Positions 1-9,105 of a DNA stretch of 64,000 nt are shown piece by piece. The DNA is taken from positions 124,001 to 188,000 of the forward strand of contig JACRFB010000059.1 of the NCBI GenBank assembly GCA_016218045.1, in the 5' to 3' direction. Numbering within the stretch: the first letter of the stretch is position 1; the number at the start of each line of letters is the position of its first letter. A model generated the notes under the pieces. The model did no database searches. It had not been told where the DNA came from and saw only the letters and a list, made by a program, of their open reading frames with translations. A program made the position numbers and the translations under genes. The stretch comes from Ignavibacteriota bacterium (GTDB lineage: Bacteria > Bacteroidota > Ignavibacteria > SZUA-365).

Positions 1-2
1 TT

Positions 3-1061
3 GGTACAGATGCATGGGATCCGACGATCTACATGAACATTTGGGTCTGCAACACCTCGGGGGTGTGCTGGGGCAGATTCCCCGGTACAGGGGTGACCGA
101 TGCGTATGGCGTTGTAATGCACCATGGTTATTTCGGGTACATCGATTCCACATTAAACATGGGCAGTGGTGGTGTGACCACGCATGAACTGGGTCATTGC
201 CTGGATCTCCGGCACACATGGGGCGACGATGGCACCGCGTGCACAGGCAGCGACATGGCAGCGGATACACCGAACGAAGCGGGGTACACATCCGGATACC
301 ACACGGGCCTGCTCACAGACGTGTGCTCACCAGTGAGTCCGGGAATCATGTACATGAACTTTATGGACTACACCAGTGATCGAGTACTCGCCAACTTCAC
401 GCCCGACCAAAAGGCGCGTGCCCAAGCATGTTTTGCATCCCCGAGTGGTCCACTTCTTCCCCTGCTCGCATCCACAGCATGCTCGGCTCCATCGTCCTGT
501 GAAGTGCCAACATCGCTCAAGGCCGGTTCGCTCACGCGCACAAAGGCGACAGTGTCTTGGACTGCAATGGTGAATTCGATTGGTTATAATGTGCGTTACA
601 GGAAAGTCGGCACTACCACCTGGAGTTCGACGTCCTCACCCACAAACAGCAAACAATTGACAGGATTGATCAAGAACACGTTCTACGAATTCCAGGTGCA
701 AAACATATGTTCATCCACTTCCGCGTATTCCCCGTCGAAGACGTTCCAGACACCCAAGACCGGTCCGGCGAAGGAAAACAGCATAAACGAGACGGAGCCG
801 CCCGAAGTCTTCACACTGTTCCCGAATCCGACAGCGGATTATACGAACCTGTTTTACACGCTGACGGAAACCGGTCTCGTCTCGATTCACGTCTTTAATT
901 CGGCGGGAGCCGACGTGGATTATATCGCACCCACGCATCTGCAGGACGCGGGCACCTACACCTTCCAGTACAACGTGTCGCATCTCCCCGCAGGGATGTA
1001 TTTCATCCGGATCACCGCGGGACCCAATTCTTCTACGCGACTGCTCACCATTCGCCGCTGA
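3..1061 (+). CDS. M43-type (pappalysin-like) metalloprotease with FnIII and T9SS sorting domain, 5' partial
   Basis: The reading frame is open to the left edge of the window, so the N-terminus is missing. The first visible residues read GTDAWDPTIYMNIWVCN, typical of secreted M43 cytophagalysin-type proteases. The zinc site HELGHCLDLRHTW is intact (two His, catalytic Glu, third His) and is followed by the Met-turn region MYMNFMDYTSD. After a Cys-rich stretch comes a fibronectin type III-like domain, about residues 160-245 of the visible part, and then a C-terminal domain beginning FTLFPNPTADY and ending in a short basic tail (LLTIRR). That is a type A T9SS sorting signal. The product should be exported across the outer membrane and cleave extracellular protein. 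Family assignment is strong; substrate is unknown. Confidence 0.9.
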   Translation, partial: GTDAWDPTIYMNIWVCNTSGVCWGRFPGTGVTDAYGVVMHHGYFGYIDSTLNMGSGGVTTHELGHCLDLRHTWGDDGTACTGSDMAADTPNEAGYTSGYHTGLLTDVCSPVSPGIMYMNFMDYTSDRVLANFTPDQKARAQACFASPSGPLLPLLASTACSAPSSCEVPTSLKAGSLTRTKATVSWTAMVNSIGYNVRYRKVGTTTWSSTSSPTNSKQLTGLIKNTFYEFQVQNICSSTSAYSPSKTFQTPKTGPAKENSINETEPPEVFTLFPNPTADYTNLFYTLTETGLVSIHVFNSAGADVDYIAPTHLQDAGTYTFQYNVSHLPAGMYFIRITAGPNSSTRLLTIRR

Positions 1062-1080
1062 GTCCAGTAGTCGTTCTTGC

Positions 1081-1113
1081 GGTCGCGGGTTCTCGACGAG
1101 AGGACCCGCGACC
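1081..1113 (+). terminator. Inverted repeat, probable transcription terminator
   Basis: Perfect 10-bp arms, ggtcgcgggt at 1081-1090 and acccgcgacc at 1104-1113, enclose a 13-nt loop 20 bp after the protease stop codon. There is no clear U-tract, so termination could be by the hairpin alone or with Rho. The position between two same-strand secreted-protein genes supports a terminator. Confidence 0.55.
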
Positions 1114-1247
1114 TTGGGTAATGGGACAAACGGCGGCACCCGTACCACTCGGGGAGAATAAACCGGATTCATGACCGAGACCCGCGCGAAGAAGATGGTA
1201 AAACACGGGCGCCTGTGTCAGGTTTCGACTCGATGCAGTATCTTTCC

Positions 1248-3266
1248 ATGAACAAACATCCATCGAGTCCGAATATGGGTTGTATTCGCGTGTGGATTCC
1301 CGTGCTGTGTCTGTGCGGAGTGCTTACTCCGCTGCACGCGCAGTGGCAGTTAATGGTGCGGCAGGTGCGTTTGTCGGATCTGCCCGTGGTGCACATGAAC
1401 GTGCTGATGCTCGAGGAGGGCCGGCCGTACGTGCTTGCCGGAAGCTCGACGTGGGAGGTGCAGGTGGACAATGTGCCCGTGCCGGTTGAGGTCACATGTC
1501 CCGACACAACGTGGCGCAACTCGGTGGCCATGGTGCTCGACAATTCCGGCTCCATGATCGGCGGACCATTCGACATGCTGCAGTCCGCGGCATCGACGCT
1601 GGTGACCGCCTTCGGGATGTATGACGAGGGCGCCATTTTTGCGTACAAGAGCGGGCCTCTGCGTGTGTGTGATTTTACCACGGACAAGGACACCCTCCGC
1701 GCATCGATATCCCGCATGCGCGCGTGGGGGAACACGTACATGACCGTCACCGTACTGCAAGCGCTGAGGGAGTTGGTGCAACGCGGCGGGAAACGTTCGC
1801 TCGTGGTGTTCAGCGACGGCGTCGATGTGATGCTCGACGACAGCGTGTCGGTCATTCGCGCGATCGCCCTGGGCGGCGAGGTGCGGCTCTTCACCATCGG
1901 GTACGGATTCAACTCCAACGGCGACCGCGCGCTGCAGACATTGGCCAACAGTACGGGCGGCCGGCATTGGCACGTGGAGAACGCCTCCCAGTTCAACAAC
2001 GCGTTCCGTGCCATCGCAGCCGAACTCATCCCGCCCGGATGCCGGCTCAGCTTCCCGCTTCCGCAATGCGCCGTCAGCATACATCCCGTGTTTGTGCAGG
2101 CCTGGCTCGACAGCGCCGTGGTGTCGTGGGACTCGACCCTCATCATCCCCTCGCGGCCCGACACCGTGTACCTCTCGCTCGATGCTCCCACTGCGGTGCG
2201 CGCGGGCGACGTGGCGGAGGTGGCCGTGACGCTGTCGCCCGCCATGCCCGCGACACTCCCCCTCTCGTTTCGATTCGTACTCCGCTACGACGAACACCTG
2301 CTCGACCTCGCCGACGACCGCGTGCGCACCTCCGGCACGCTGCTCGACGGATCAACGGTCTCAATGCGGGCGGCGGGGCCTGGACGTGTTGTCTGCGAAG
2401 CCCTGCGCCTGCACCCGCGCGGCGGTGCGGGCGTGTTGTTTACCGTACCCTTCCGCGGCCTCTTCGCCGACAGCAGCCGTGCCGTGCCACTTTCCTTCGA
2501 AGAGGCAACTCTTTCATCGGCGTGTGAAAATGTTGTCATGACGCGCGCCGATACGATGGACGTGTGTCAGTGCATCGACGCGCTGCCCCTGCGGCTGCGC
2601 GCGGATGTGTATGCGCGCGCCGACACGCCGCTGCACGTGGATATGCTTCTGCCCGCTCCCCTGCTGCGGGAGGGCGGACGTTTCCGCGCGCAGTTGCAGT
2701 ACGATCGCTCGATGGTGCAGTTCATCGATGTCGCGGCGGCACACGACTCGGTCACGATACGTACGTCCGCCGGCGCGGATCGAATACACATTGACATCAT
2801 GTTCCCGCGGTCGTCCGGCGACGATTCACTGCTGTGCCGGGCGCGTTTCCGTGTGCGGCAATCGGCACAATCGGCACACACGGCTATGGCACTCCCGGTG
2901 GCGAAGGCCTGGGCCGACTGCTGTTACGGCCTCGAGAATCCGCTGCGCGGTGATGTGTCCGTTGACGGGTACTGCAGCGCCCTGCTCGGCCGCCGCGACG
3001 GGATTTCGATGGGAACACCGCTCCCGCATCCCGTACACGGCCGCGCGATGCTGCCGGTGTCCGTCAACAGGCCGAGCTCGCGCGCCGTTCGGATCATTCT
3101 TTCTGATGCGCACGCCGGCATCGTTTCGATCGTGTACGACGCACCACTGGCGCCCGGAACACATTTCATCCCCATCGACGTTTCGACATTTCCCGCCGGC
3201 ATGTACGTCTGCATACTCGATGACGGCGAAAAACCCATAGCGCGGAGCATCACCGTGCTGCAATAA
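1248..3266 (+). CDS. Secreted VWA-domain protein with T9SS sorting domain
   Basis: The ATG at 1248 is chosen because the frame carries a signal peptide ending LTPLHAQ; an internal ATG at 1275 just before the hydrophobic core is equally possible. A von Willebrand factor A domain follows, with the MIDAS motif DNSGSM (Asp about residue 98) and later VVFSDGVD. The middle holds cohesin-like/beta-sandwich segments. The C-terminus (GTHFIPIDVSTFPAGMYVC, then IARSITVLQ) is a T9SS sorting domain. The domains predict a metal-dependent adhesion or scaffold protein on the cell surface. It resembles the longer VWA protein at 30.3-33.3 kb in architecture. The binding partner is unknown. Confidence 0.85.
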   Translation: MNKHPSSPNMGCIRVWIPVLCLCGVLTPLHAQWQLMVRQVRLSDLPVVHMNVLMLEEGRPYVLAGSSTWEVQVDNVPVPVEVTCPDTTWRNSVAMVLDNSGSMIGGPFDMLQSAASTLVTAFGMYDEGAIFAYKSGPLRVCDFTTDKDTLRASISRMRAWGNTYMTVTVLQALRELVQRGGKRSLVVFSDGVDVMLDDSVSVIRAIALGGEVRLFTIGYGFNSNGDRALQTLANSTGGRHWHVENASQFNNAFRAIAAELIPPGCRLSFPLPQCAVSIHPVFVQAWLDSAVVSWDSTLIIPSRPDTVYLSLDAPTAVRAGDVAEVAVTLSPAMPATLPLSFRFVLRYDEHLLDLADDRVRTSGTLLDGSTVSMRAAGPGRVVCEALRLHPRGGAGVLFTVPFRGLFADSSRAVPLSFEEATLSSACENVVMTRADTMDVCQCIDALPLRLRADVYARADTPLHVDMLLPAPLLREGGRFRAQLQYDRSMVQFIDVAAAHDSVTIRTSAGADRIHIDIMFPRSSGDDSLLCRARFRVRQSAQSAHTAMALPVAKAWADCCYGLENPLRGDVSVDGYCSALLGRRDGISMGTPLPHPVHGRAMLPVSVNRPSSRAVRIILSDAHAGIVSIVYDAPLAPGTHFIPIDVSTFPAGMYVCILDDGEKPIARSITVLQ

Positions 3267-3429
3267 ACGCCGGTACAGGCGTCGGATAATTCATGGAGCA
3301 TCGGTGACGGCTGCCTTTTGCTTGTATCGAGTCGGGGGAGACACCACTCAACGAAACCGCAGCAGACGGCCTGTACGATTGGTGGCGCAACCGCGACGTT
3401 GGTGCCTGCGCGTTTGTATGGTCGCTCCG

Positions 3430-3460
3430 TTTTGCGGTTTTGTTCCGATCCGCTAGCTTG
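3430..3460 (+). promoter_or_regulatory. Candidate Bacteroidota-type promoter for tex
   Basis: TTTG at 3431-3434 and TAGCTTG at 3454-3460 are separated by 19 bp, close to the Bacteroidota -33/-7 pattern (TTTG, TAnnTTTG). The -7 lies 26 bp before the tex ATG. A similar pair precedes rmuC. This is a pattern match only. Confidence 0.45.
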
Positions 3461-3485
3461 TTCCGTCACGAACAATCACATTCAT

Positions 3486-5642
3486 ATGCTCGATATCGTA
3501 CACACTCTCATATCCGAACTTGGTCTGCACGAATGGCAGATCCGCAACGCCCTCACGCTGTTCGCCGAAGGAGCCACCGTTCCATTCGTGGCACGGTACC
3601 GCAAGGAACGCACAGGCGAGATGGACGAAGTACAACTGCGCTCCCTTCTCGAGCGGCACACGTATCTGACCGAACTCGAGGACCGCAAGCGTGTCGTTCT
3701 CGAATCCATCGAGCAGCAGGGAGCCCTCACCGACGAGCTGCGTGAACGCATCGAGGCCTGCCTGACCAAGACCGAACTCGAAGATCTCTACCTCCCCTAC
3801 AAACCGCGCAAACGCACACGCGCCACCATTGCGCGCGAACGCGGACTCGCGCCGCTGGCCGAGCAGATCGCCGCATGGAACACACCCGACACAACAAGCA
3901 CCGACCTGCTTGCCGCGGCGGCAGCGTTTGTGAACGAGGAGGCGGGCGTGCCCACCGCCGCCGACGCACTCGCGGGCGCGTCCGACATACTCGCCGAGGA
4001 CGTGTCGGAACGCGCGGAATTACGTTCGTGGGTACGCGCATTTTTTGTTGAGACCGGCGTATTCCGTTCAACCGTGAAGAGCGAATTCCCCGCGGGCACA
4101 ACCAAGTTCGAGATGTATCGCGACTTCTCCGCGCCTGTACAGAGCATCGCGCCGCACAGCATGCTCGCGATGCGCCGTGGCGAACACGAGGGTGTGCTGC
4201 TGCTCGAACTGCAGTTCAACGAGGAGGCCGTGCTTGCGCGCATCGAGGGTCGCACGTCCTTCAGCAACGCCGGGGAACTGCGCGAGTTCTGGCGCGGCAT
4301 GTGCACCGACGCCTTCCGGCGTCTGATGAAAAACACACTCATCGCCGACGTGCGCCTCGAGAAAAAAACCGAGGCCGATGTCGCGTCGATACGCGCCTTC
4401 GGCGAGAATCTCCGCGAGCTGCTGCTCGCGCCGCCCGCAGGCATGAAACCCACGCTCGGCATCGATCCGGGCTTCCGCACGGGCTGCAAATGTGCGGTGG
4501 TGGACCACACGGGCAAACTCGTCGAATACCGCACCATCCATCCGCACACGGGTGAAGGCAGGTGCACGGAGGCCGCGGAGCAATTGCGCGACCTGCTGCA
4601 CAGACACGGAAGTCAACTGGTGGCCATCGGCAACGGCACCGCGGGACGCGAGACGCAGGCCTTTGTGGTCGAAGCGTTGAGCGGCAGCGACCTCCGCCCC
4701 GTCGTGGTGCTGGTCAACGAATCGGGCGCTTCCATTTACAGCGCGAGCGAGGTGGCGATCGAGGAATTTCCCGATCTCGACCTCACCGTGCGCGGCGCGG
4801 TGTCCATCGCGCGCCGCCTGCAGGATCCTTTGGCGGAACTCGTGAAGATCGATCCGAAGTCCATCGGTGTCGGCCAGTATCAGCACGATGTGGACCAGCG
4901 CGCGCTGCAGACCGAACTCGATGCCACGGTGGAAAGTTGTGTGAACTACGTGGGAGTGGATCTGAATCTCGCCTCGAAAAAACTGCTCTCGTATGTGTCG
5001 GGCCTGTCGCCTTCCATCGCGAAGAACATCGTCGAGCGCCGCGATACACGCGGGCCGTATCGCAGCCGCGCGGAATTGCTCGAGGTTCCGCGATTCGGAC
5101 CCAAGGCTTTCGAGCAGAGCGCGGGCTTCCTGCGCATTCGCGGCGGCGATCATCCGCTCGACAACACGGCCGTACATCCCGAGAGTTACCACATCGTGGA
5201 AGACATGGCGCGCGACCTCGGCATACCCGTCGAACACATCGGCGAATTGGCTTCGCGCGCGCGCAGCATCGATGCAAAACGGTACGTGCGCGGCGAGGCG
5301 GGTGAACCGACCATCCGCGACATACTCCGCGAACTCGAGAAGCCCGGCCGCGATCCGCGCGCCGAATTCCGCAGCGCCTCGTTCAAGGAGAATGTGAACG
5401 CGATCACCGATCTCGTGCCCGACATGGTGCTCGAGGGTGTGGTGACCAACGTCGCCAACTTCGGCGCCTTTGTCGACATCGGCGTGCATCAGGACGGCCT
5501 CGTGCACATCTCGCAACTCGCGGACCGCTTCGTGAAAGATCCCCGCGCCGTTGTCAAGGTCGGCCAGGTCGTGACCGTGCGCGTCCTCGATGTGAATCTT
5601 GCGCTGAAGCGGATTGCGCTGTCGATGAAGTCGAGGAGCTAG
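3486..5642 (+). CDS. tex: Tex-family S1 RNA-binding transcription accessory protein
   Basis: A 718-residue protein matching Tex in length and order: an N-terminal helical Tex domain (MLDIVHTLISELGLHEWQI), a YqgF/RNase H-like core (LGIDPGFRTGCKCAVVD), helix-hairpin-helix segments (LSPSIAKNIVERRDTRGPY and RSRAELLEVPRFGPKAFEQ), and a C-terminal S1 domain (LEGVVTNVANFGAFVDIGV) ending in KRIALSMKSRS. Tex binds nucleic acid and helps transcription and, in several bacteria, stress tolerance and toxin expression. The ATG at 3486 fits the family N-terminus; the longer frame upstream has no family similarity. The TAG stop lies inside the first copies of a heptad repeat array. Confidence 0.95.
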   Translation: MLDIVHTLISELGLHEWQIRNALTLFAEGATVPFVARYRKERTGEMDEVQLRSLLERHTYLTELEDRKRVVLESIEQQGALTDELRERIEACLTKTELEDLYLPYKPRKRTRATIARERGLAPLAEQIAAWNTPDTTSTDLLAAAAAFVNEEAGVPTAADALAGASDILAEDVSERAELRSWVRAFFVETGVFRSTVKSEFPAGTTKFEMYRDFSAPVQSIAPHSMLAMRRGEHEGVLLLELQFNEEAVLARIEGRTSFSNAGELREFWRGMCTDAFRRLMKNTLIADVRLEKKTEADVASIRAFGENLRELLLAPPAGMKPTLGIDPGFRTGCKCAVVDHTGKLVEYRTIHPHTGEGRCTEAAEQLRDLLHRHGSQLVAIGNGTAGRETQAFVVEALSGSDLRPVVVLVNESGASIYSASEVAIEEFPDLDLTVRGAVSIARRLQDPLAELVKIDPKSIGVGQYQHDVDQRALQTELDATVESCVNYVGVDLNLASKKLLSYVSGLSPSIAKNIVERRDTRGPYRSRAELLEVPRFGPKAFEQSAGFLRIRGGDHPLDNTAVHPESYHIVEDMARDLGIPVEHIGELASRARSIDAKRYVRGEAGEPTIRDILRELEKPGRDPRAEFRSASFKENVNAITDLVPDMVLEGVVTNVANFGAFVDIGVHQDGLVHISQLADRFVKDPRAVVKVGQVVTVRVLDVNLALKRIALSMKSRS

Positions 5643-5689
5643 GAGTTAGGAGTTGGGAGGAGGGAGTTGGGAGTGGGGAGTAGGGACGA
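5634..5689 (+). repeat. Heptad array, consensus GGAGTT(A/G), across the tex stop codon
   Basis: Eight consecutive 7-mers (AGGAGCT, AGGAGTT, AGGAGTT, GGGAGGA, GGGAGTT, GGGAGTG, GGGAGTA, GGGACGA) run without phase break. The tex stop codon straddles copies one and two. No complementary arm is visible directly downstream. Confidence 0.8.
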
Positions 5690-5713
5690 GGAACATGCGT
5701 CTCCTCGATACCC

Positions 5714-5857
5714 CGTCTCACGTCTGCGTCTCACGTCTGCGTCTCACGTCTGCCGTCTCACGTCTGCGTCTCACGTCTGCCGTCTCACGTCTGCCGTCTC
5801 ACGTCTGCCGTCTCACGTCTGCGTCTCACGTCTGCCGTCTCACGTCTGCGTCTCACG
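5714..5857. repeat. Tandem array of CGTCTCA / CGTCTGC units
   Basis: Alternating 6- and 7-nt pieces CGTCTCA and CGTCTGC(C) repeat for about 140 bp and stop 6 bp before the 3' end of tRNA-Arg. All copies are in one orientation. The open frames across it are products of the repeat, not genes. Confidence 0.8.
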
Positions 5858-5863
5858 CATTCG

Positions 5864-5937
5864 TACCCCCGGGGTGACTCGAACACCCGACCTGCGGTTT
5901 AGGAAACCGTCGCTCTATCCACCTGAGCTACGGGGGC
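5864..5937 (-). tRNA. tRNA-Arg (anticodon CCT)
   Basis: The reverse complement folds into a 74-nt cloverleaf: acceptor GCCCCCG with CGGGGGT, D-stem GCTC/GAGC, anticodon loop TTCCTAA giving CCT, and T-arm GGGTG-TTCGAGT-CACCC. The discriminator base is A and CCA is not encoded. It reads AGG codons. Confidence 0.93.
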
Positions 5938-6036
5938 GGATCACAATTGGGTAAAATACACTTCTTGCGTCAGTTTGGAAAACGACGCGGTGTGGTTGTG
6001 CAGTCTGTGTTCAGCGCCGACCGCTGTATGCAGGGA

Positions 6037-6423
6037 TCAGTCGCGCGATGGTGAACCGCCCGGGAAGACAAGCCGCTCGAACGCTATGGCACTGCTTGCG
6101 CCGAGGACGTACATAAGCAGGTCGAGGGGATCGAACGTGCTACCGAAGAGCGGAACGCCGAGGTACTGAAGGAACTCGACAGCCGCACCGAAGAGGAAAA
6201 CCGCCGTGGCGCGTACAACCGGGCGGAAAAGACGCGGCACTCGTTCCAAACCGACTCCAAGAAGAAGAACGAGCGAGAACGGAAGGAGCAGGTCGATCAG
6301 ATAGCCGTTGACAAACGCGGGAAATGGGCCGCCGTAGTTCGGTCCGGTGACAAGATGCAGGGCGCCGACAGACAGGCAGATGGCGACGACCACGGGTTTG
6401 CGGGAAAGATTCAGTGAAGGCAT
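6037..6423 (-). CDS. Small integral membrane protein, VanZ/DUF2809-like
   Basis: A 128-residue protein with four predicted membrane helices. The segment AAVEFLQYLGVPLFGSTFDPLDLLMYVLGA, described here by its parts EFLQ and STFDPLDLL, resembles the conserved E-LQ...FDPLDLLA pattern of VanZ-like and DUF2809 membrane proteins. The role of this class is poorly known; in Gram-positives VanZ changes teicoplanin sensitivity. It lies 21 bp downstream of the TMEM175-like gene on the same strand, so the two may be co-transcribed. Confidence 0.6.
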   Translation of the reverse strand: MPSLNLSRKPVVVAICLSVGALHLVTGPNYGGPFPAFVNGYLIDLLLPFSLVLLLGVGLERVPRLFRPVVRATAVFLFGAAVEFLQYLGVPLFGSTFDPLDLLMYVLGASSAIAFERLVFPGGSPSRD

Positions 6424-6444
6424 CGATTGTTATGCGCTCTGTGT

Positions 6445-7044
6445 TCATGGAACTCTGGTCGCTGACATTTGTTTCTCGATCCGTCGATCCGGCACAAGCC
6501 ACATAACGGCCACGATAATGTAGATCGCATCCGCCATCAACGGCTGCACAAGAGCAATCCCGATGGCCACCGCGTATAAGATCACCGACGCTTTACCTTT
6601 CCAGTCTCTCCCAACGGCCTTTTTTAATGTCGAATGTATTCCCTGCGCACGAATGATCACGTTCTGCAAGATAAAATACGCGACTCCCGCCATGAAAAGT
6701 ACTACGCCATAGAGCGCAGTGGGTAACTCATGCAGAAGGTTTTCACCCTGCCAACCCGTCGCAACAGGTATCAGCGAAAGCCAGAACAGAAGATGCAGAT
6801 TTGCCCAGAGGATCCCACCGGTCACCCGCTCCATTGTGTGAAGCAAGTGATGATGATTGTTCCAATATATCCCGAGATAGACGAAACTCATCACATAGGA
6901 CAACAGGTGAGGGATCAGGGGTTTCAGGCTCTCCGCGTCGGCGCCATAAGGCATCCTAAGCTCGAGCACCATAATCGTGATAATGATAGCGAGAACGCCA
7001 TCACTGAATGCTTCAAGTCGTGTCGTCTTCATATTCGCATCCAC
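6445..7044 (-). CDS. TMEM175-family (DUF1211) potassium channel-like protein
   Basis: The N-terminus TTRLEAFSDGVLAIIITIMV carries the (R)xxxFSD signature of TMEM175 proteins, in the first pore-lining helix. The 199-residue length and six hydrophobic helices match prokaryotic TMEM175, which forms tetrameric K+ leak channels. The helix with NNHHHLLHT is also typical (WxNHH). An internal ATG at 7032 (MKTTRLEAF) is an alternative start close to the family N-terminus. Confidence 0.85.
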   Translation of the reverse strand: MDANMKTTRLEAFSDGVLAIIITIMVLELRMPYGADAESLKPLIPHLLSYVMSFVYLGIYWNNHHHLLHTMERVTGGILWANLHLLFWLSLIPVATGWQGENLLHELPTALYGVVLFMAGVAYFILQNVIIRAQGIHSTLKKAVGRDWKGKASVILYAVAIGIALVQPLMADAIYIIVAVMWLVPDRRIEKQMSATRVP

Positions 7045-7278
7045 ATCTCAGACGTTCTTATCGATTTCATCAAAGGTGTTTGCACGGAACTCCAGGTTGC
7101 ATGCTCCGCCCGGTTCTTTGCAGGTCATTGCCTTGATAGCCGTTTCTCTATTGTGTTTATCGTTCTTGATTCTCATGCAACGCCACCGTGAGACCGAACG
7201 TTCCGCTTCAGCGGTGGATTCTTATTGGCGGAAAGGGTGTTCGGCAGCGGGCATGACACGGCGGCGCCGACGACAGCA

Positions 7279-7860
7279 TCAGAGGGTTATGCTCCGATCT
7301 CCATTCTTTTTTACCTCTTCATATTCCCGATCGAGCATCGCGAATATGACATCATCAACCCAGGACCCTTTGAACCACAAACTCTCCTTCAAATGAGCTT
7401 CCTTGCGCATCCCGACTCGCTGCATCAAGGCCATTGACGGGGAATTCCTTGGGTCCACCGATCCAAATACTCTATGCATCTGTAATTGATCAAATAGGAA
7501 ACCGAGCAGCGCCGTGACCGCTTCGGCTGCCAATCCACGACCATGATATTTCGGTGCGAGTGTTATGCCCAGCTCGGCTTGTTTGGAATCATCATGCAAT
7601 ACATGAATCCCCAGATCTCCAATAAGCTCATCGTTCTCGATGAGAAATATCCCCAGTTGATACCACGTTCCTGGTTGCCCGATTTCTTCCGATTCGAGAT
7701 TACGAATGAACGACTCTACTTCCCCCACGTCGGATGGTTCCCAGTATTGATATCTGGCAACACCTGGATCGGACCTATATATATACATGGCCGATGCGTT
7801 GCCGGCATCGAGCCTGTCAATTCTGAGTCGATCCGTCAGCAAGGGAATGTTCATAGACAC
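7279..7860 (-). CDS. GNAT-family N-acetyltransferase (RimJ/RimL type)
   Basis: A 193-residue protein starting PLLTDRLRIDRLDAGNASAM and containing ELGITLAPKYHGRGLAAEAV, the acetyl-CoA pyrophosphate-binding loop (Q/RxxGxG/A form, here YHGRGLA). The later HRVFGSVDPRNSPSMALMQR and LRK-like stretch are typical of RimJ/RimL enzymes that acetylate ribosomal proteins or small amines. The substrate cannot be told. Confidence 0.85.
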   Translation of the reverse strand: MSMNIPLLTDRLRIDRLDAGNASAMYIYRSDPGVARYQYWEPSDVGEVESFIRNLESEEIGQPGTWYQLGIFLIENDELIGDLGIHVLHDDSKQAELGITLAPKYHGRGLAAEAVTALLGFLFDQLQMHRVFGSVDPRNSPSMALMQRVGMRKEAHLKESLWFKGSWVDDVIFAMLDREYEEVKKNGDRSITL

Positions 7861-7998
7861 TCTTATATATTCAGTTCATACACCTGCCGAACGGTTATAC
7901 GACGCGGCGTCACCGGAGCGGCACGGTGTGATGGTGGAAGAGACGAATGCCGGTAGCATCCGCATGAGCGGAAGCGTTGGCCGCGGCGATTGGGGTCG

Positions 7999-8298
7999 TC
8001 ATACCTTGGTGGGAATTCTGGAACGTACTGGAAGGATCTCGATGCTGCGCCACACGTCTCCCACAACATACGGCTCGTGTGATAACCACACCTCCTCCAT
8101 TTCGTCGCGTGAAGCGAATTCGCACACGATCACGGAGCCCACCATCTGTTGTTTGTCATCCAGAATTGCGCAGCCATACTTAAAAACACCCGCATTCGTG
8201 AATCGATCGAAACACTCCAGATGCTGTTCTCGAACTGCCAGGCGTCGATCCAATGCGCCCGCATCCGTTCCATCACGTCCAATAATCATGAATTCCAT
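7999..8298 (-). CDS. YCII-related domain protein
   Basis: A 99-residue single-domain protein. MEFMIIGRDGTDAGALDRRL, then HLECFDRFTNAGVFKYGCAI, VGSVIVCEFASRDEMEEVWL and the DP-like region EPYVVGDVWRSIEILPV follow the dimeric alpha-beta barrel pattern of YCII proteins. The family has conserved His and Asp in a small active-site pocket but mostly unknown reactions. It stands alone on its strand. Confidence 0.75.
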   Translation of the reverse strand: MEFMIIGRDGTDAGALDRRLAVREQHLECFDRFTNAGVFKYGCAILDDKQQMVGSVIVCEFASRDEMEEVWLSHEPYVVGDVWRSIEILPVRSRIPTKV

Positions 8299-8598
8299 TG
8301 GTGCTCCGATATGTTGCTACAAATGTATGGGCGAGCTTCGAGGTTACCAATCCTGTTGCGACTCGGGTGGATCGATTCCATTACATCCACACCGCAAGAG
8401 CAAATTATGGACACCACTCATGCATGCTCCCTGACGGCTGCCCCCGTCGTCTCCCTTTGTTGTTCCTTGATGCCATTCGGTGTTCCACGACATCTGTGTC
8501 GTGTGCACCGGCGCTGCACATCCCCTGCAACGTCGAATGGAAGCTAACAAAGCTCGTGGTGTTATGCACTCTCATCACCATTGCGTAGGTTTGAGCGC
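8299..8598. other. Intergenic region with one strong hairpin
   Basis: No convincing coding frame is seen. The one structured element is CACGACA (8486-8492) and TGTCGTG (8497-8503) around a 4-nt loop, which could be a bidirectional terminator or an operator between the divergent YCII-like gene and the gene at 8599. Confidence 0.5.
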
Positions 8599-9021
8599 AT
8601 GATACCACCCTTTCACGACGTGAACATTCCCTTCCGCATCGAGATCTACGAGGGTCTCGGCGAAGTGCACGGCCGCCTGCGCATCGGCGAGGGCGTGCTG
8701 CGCATCGAATACCTGATGAAGGATGCGGTGATCGGATTGCTTCGCACCGAGGCGCGGGAATTGAATGTCGCGCTCGAAAGTATCGACGAAATAGATTTCC
8801 ATGACGGCTGGTTCCGCAAACGGCTCACGATACGCGCCGGGAGCATCAGCAGCTTCGCCGATATCCCCGGAGCCGAGAACGGTGTTCTTGTGCTCAAGAT
8901 CGCACGCAAGGATACACAGCGCGCGCTGCAGGCGGTCTCGTCTCTGCGCCTGCTGCTCGCGGAGGCCAAGCTCAAGGCGCTGGATGGTTGGGACCAGCGC
9001 CCATTGCCAGACCAGACCTGA
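8599..9021 (+). CDS. Conserved-looking hypothetical protein, PH-like fold possible
   Basis: I do not recognise the family. The ATG at 8599 is preferred to the TTG at 8581. The 140-residue product has no signal peptide or membrane helix. Alternating short beta-like stretches (IPFRIEIYEGLGEVHGRLRI, VLRIEYLMKDAV) followed by a final helix (ALQAVSSLRLLLAEAKLKAL) resemble small PH-like or cytoplasmic regulatory folds. Codon use and base composition match neighbouring real genes, which supports coding. Confidence 0.6.
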   Translation: MIPPFHDVNIPFRIEIYEGLGEVHGRLRIGEGVLRIEYLMKDAVIGLLRTEARELNVALESIDEIDFHDGWFRKRLTIRAGSISSFADIPGAENGVLVLKIARKDTQRALQAVSSLRLLLAEAKLKALDGWDQRPLPDQT

Positions 9022-9105
9022 CGCACCGAGTCACGCTCGGGTTTCCCTCGCGTCCCGCGGATACTCGCCCTTGGATTCAGGCGACGAGAGACGCGGGGTC
9101 GTGAT

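Noticed and set aside
4068-5516. Minus-strand ORF of 482 codons inside tex
   Set aside because: Antisense shadow of a GC-rich real gene; no family resemblance and tex is complete.
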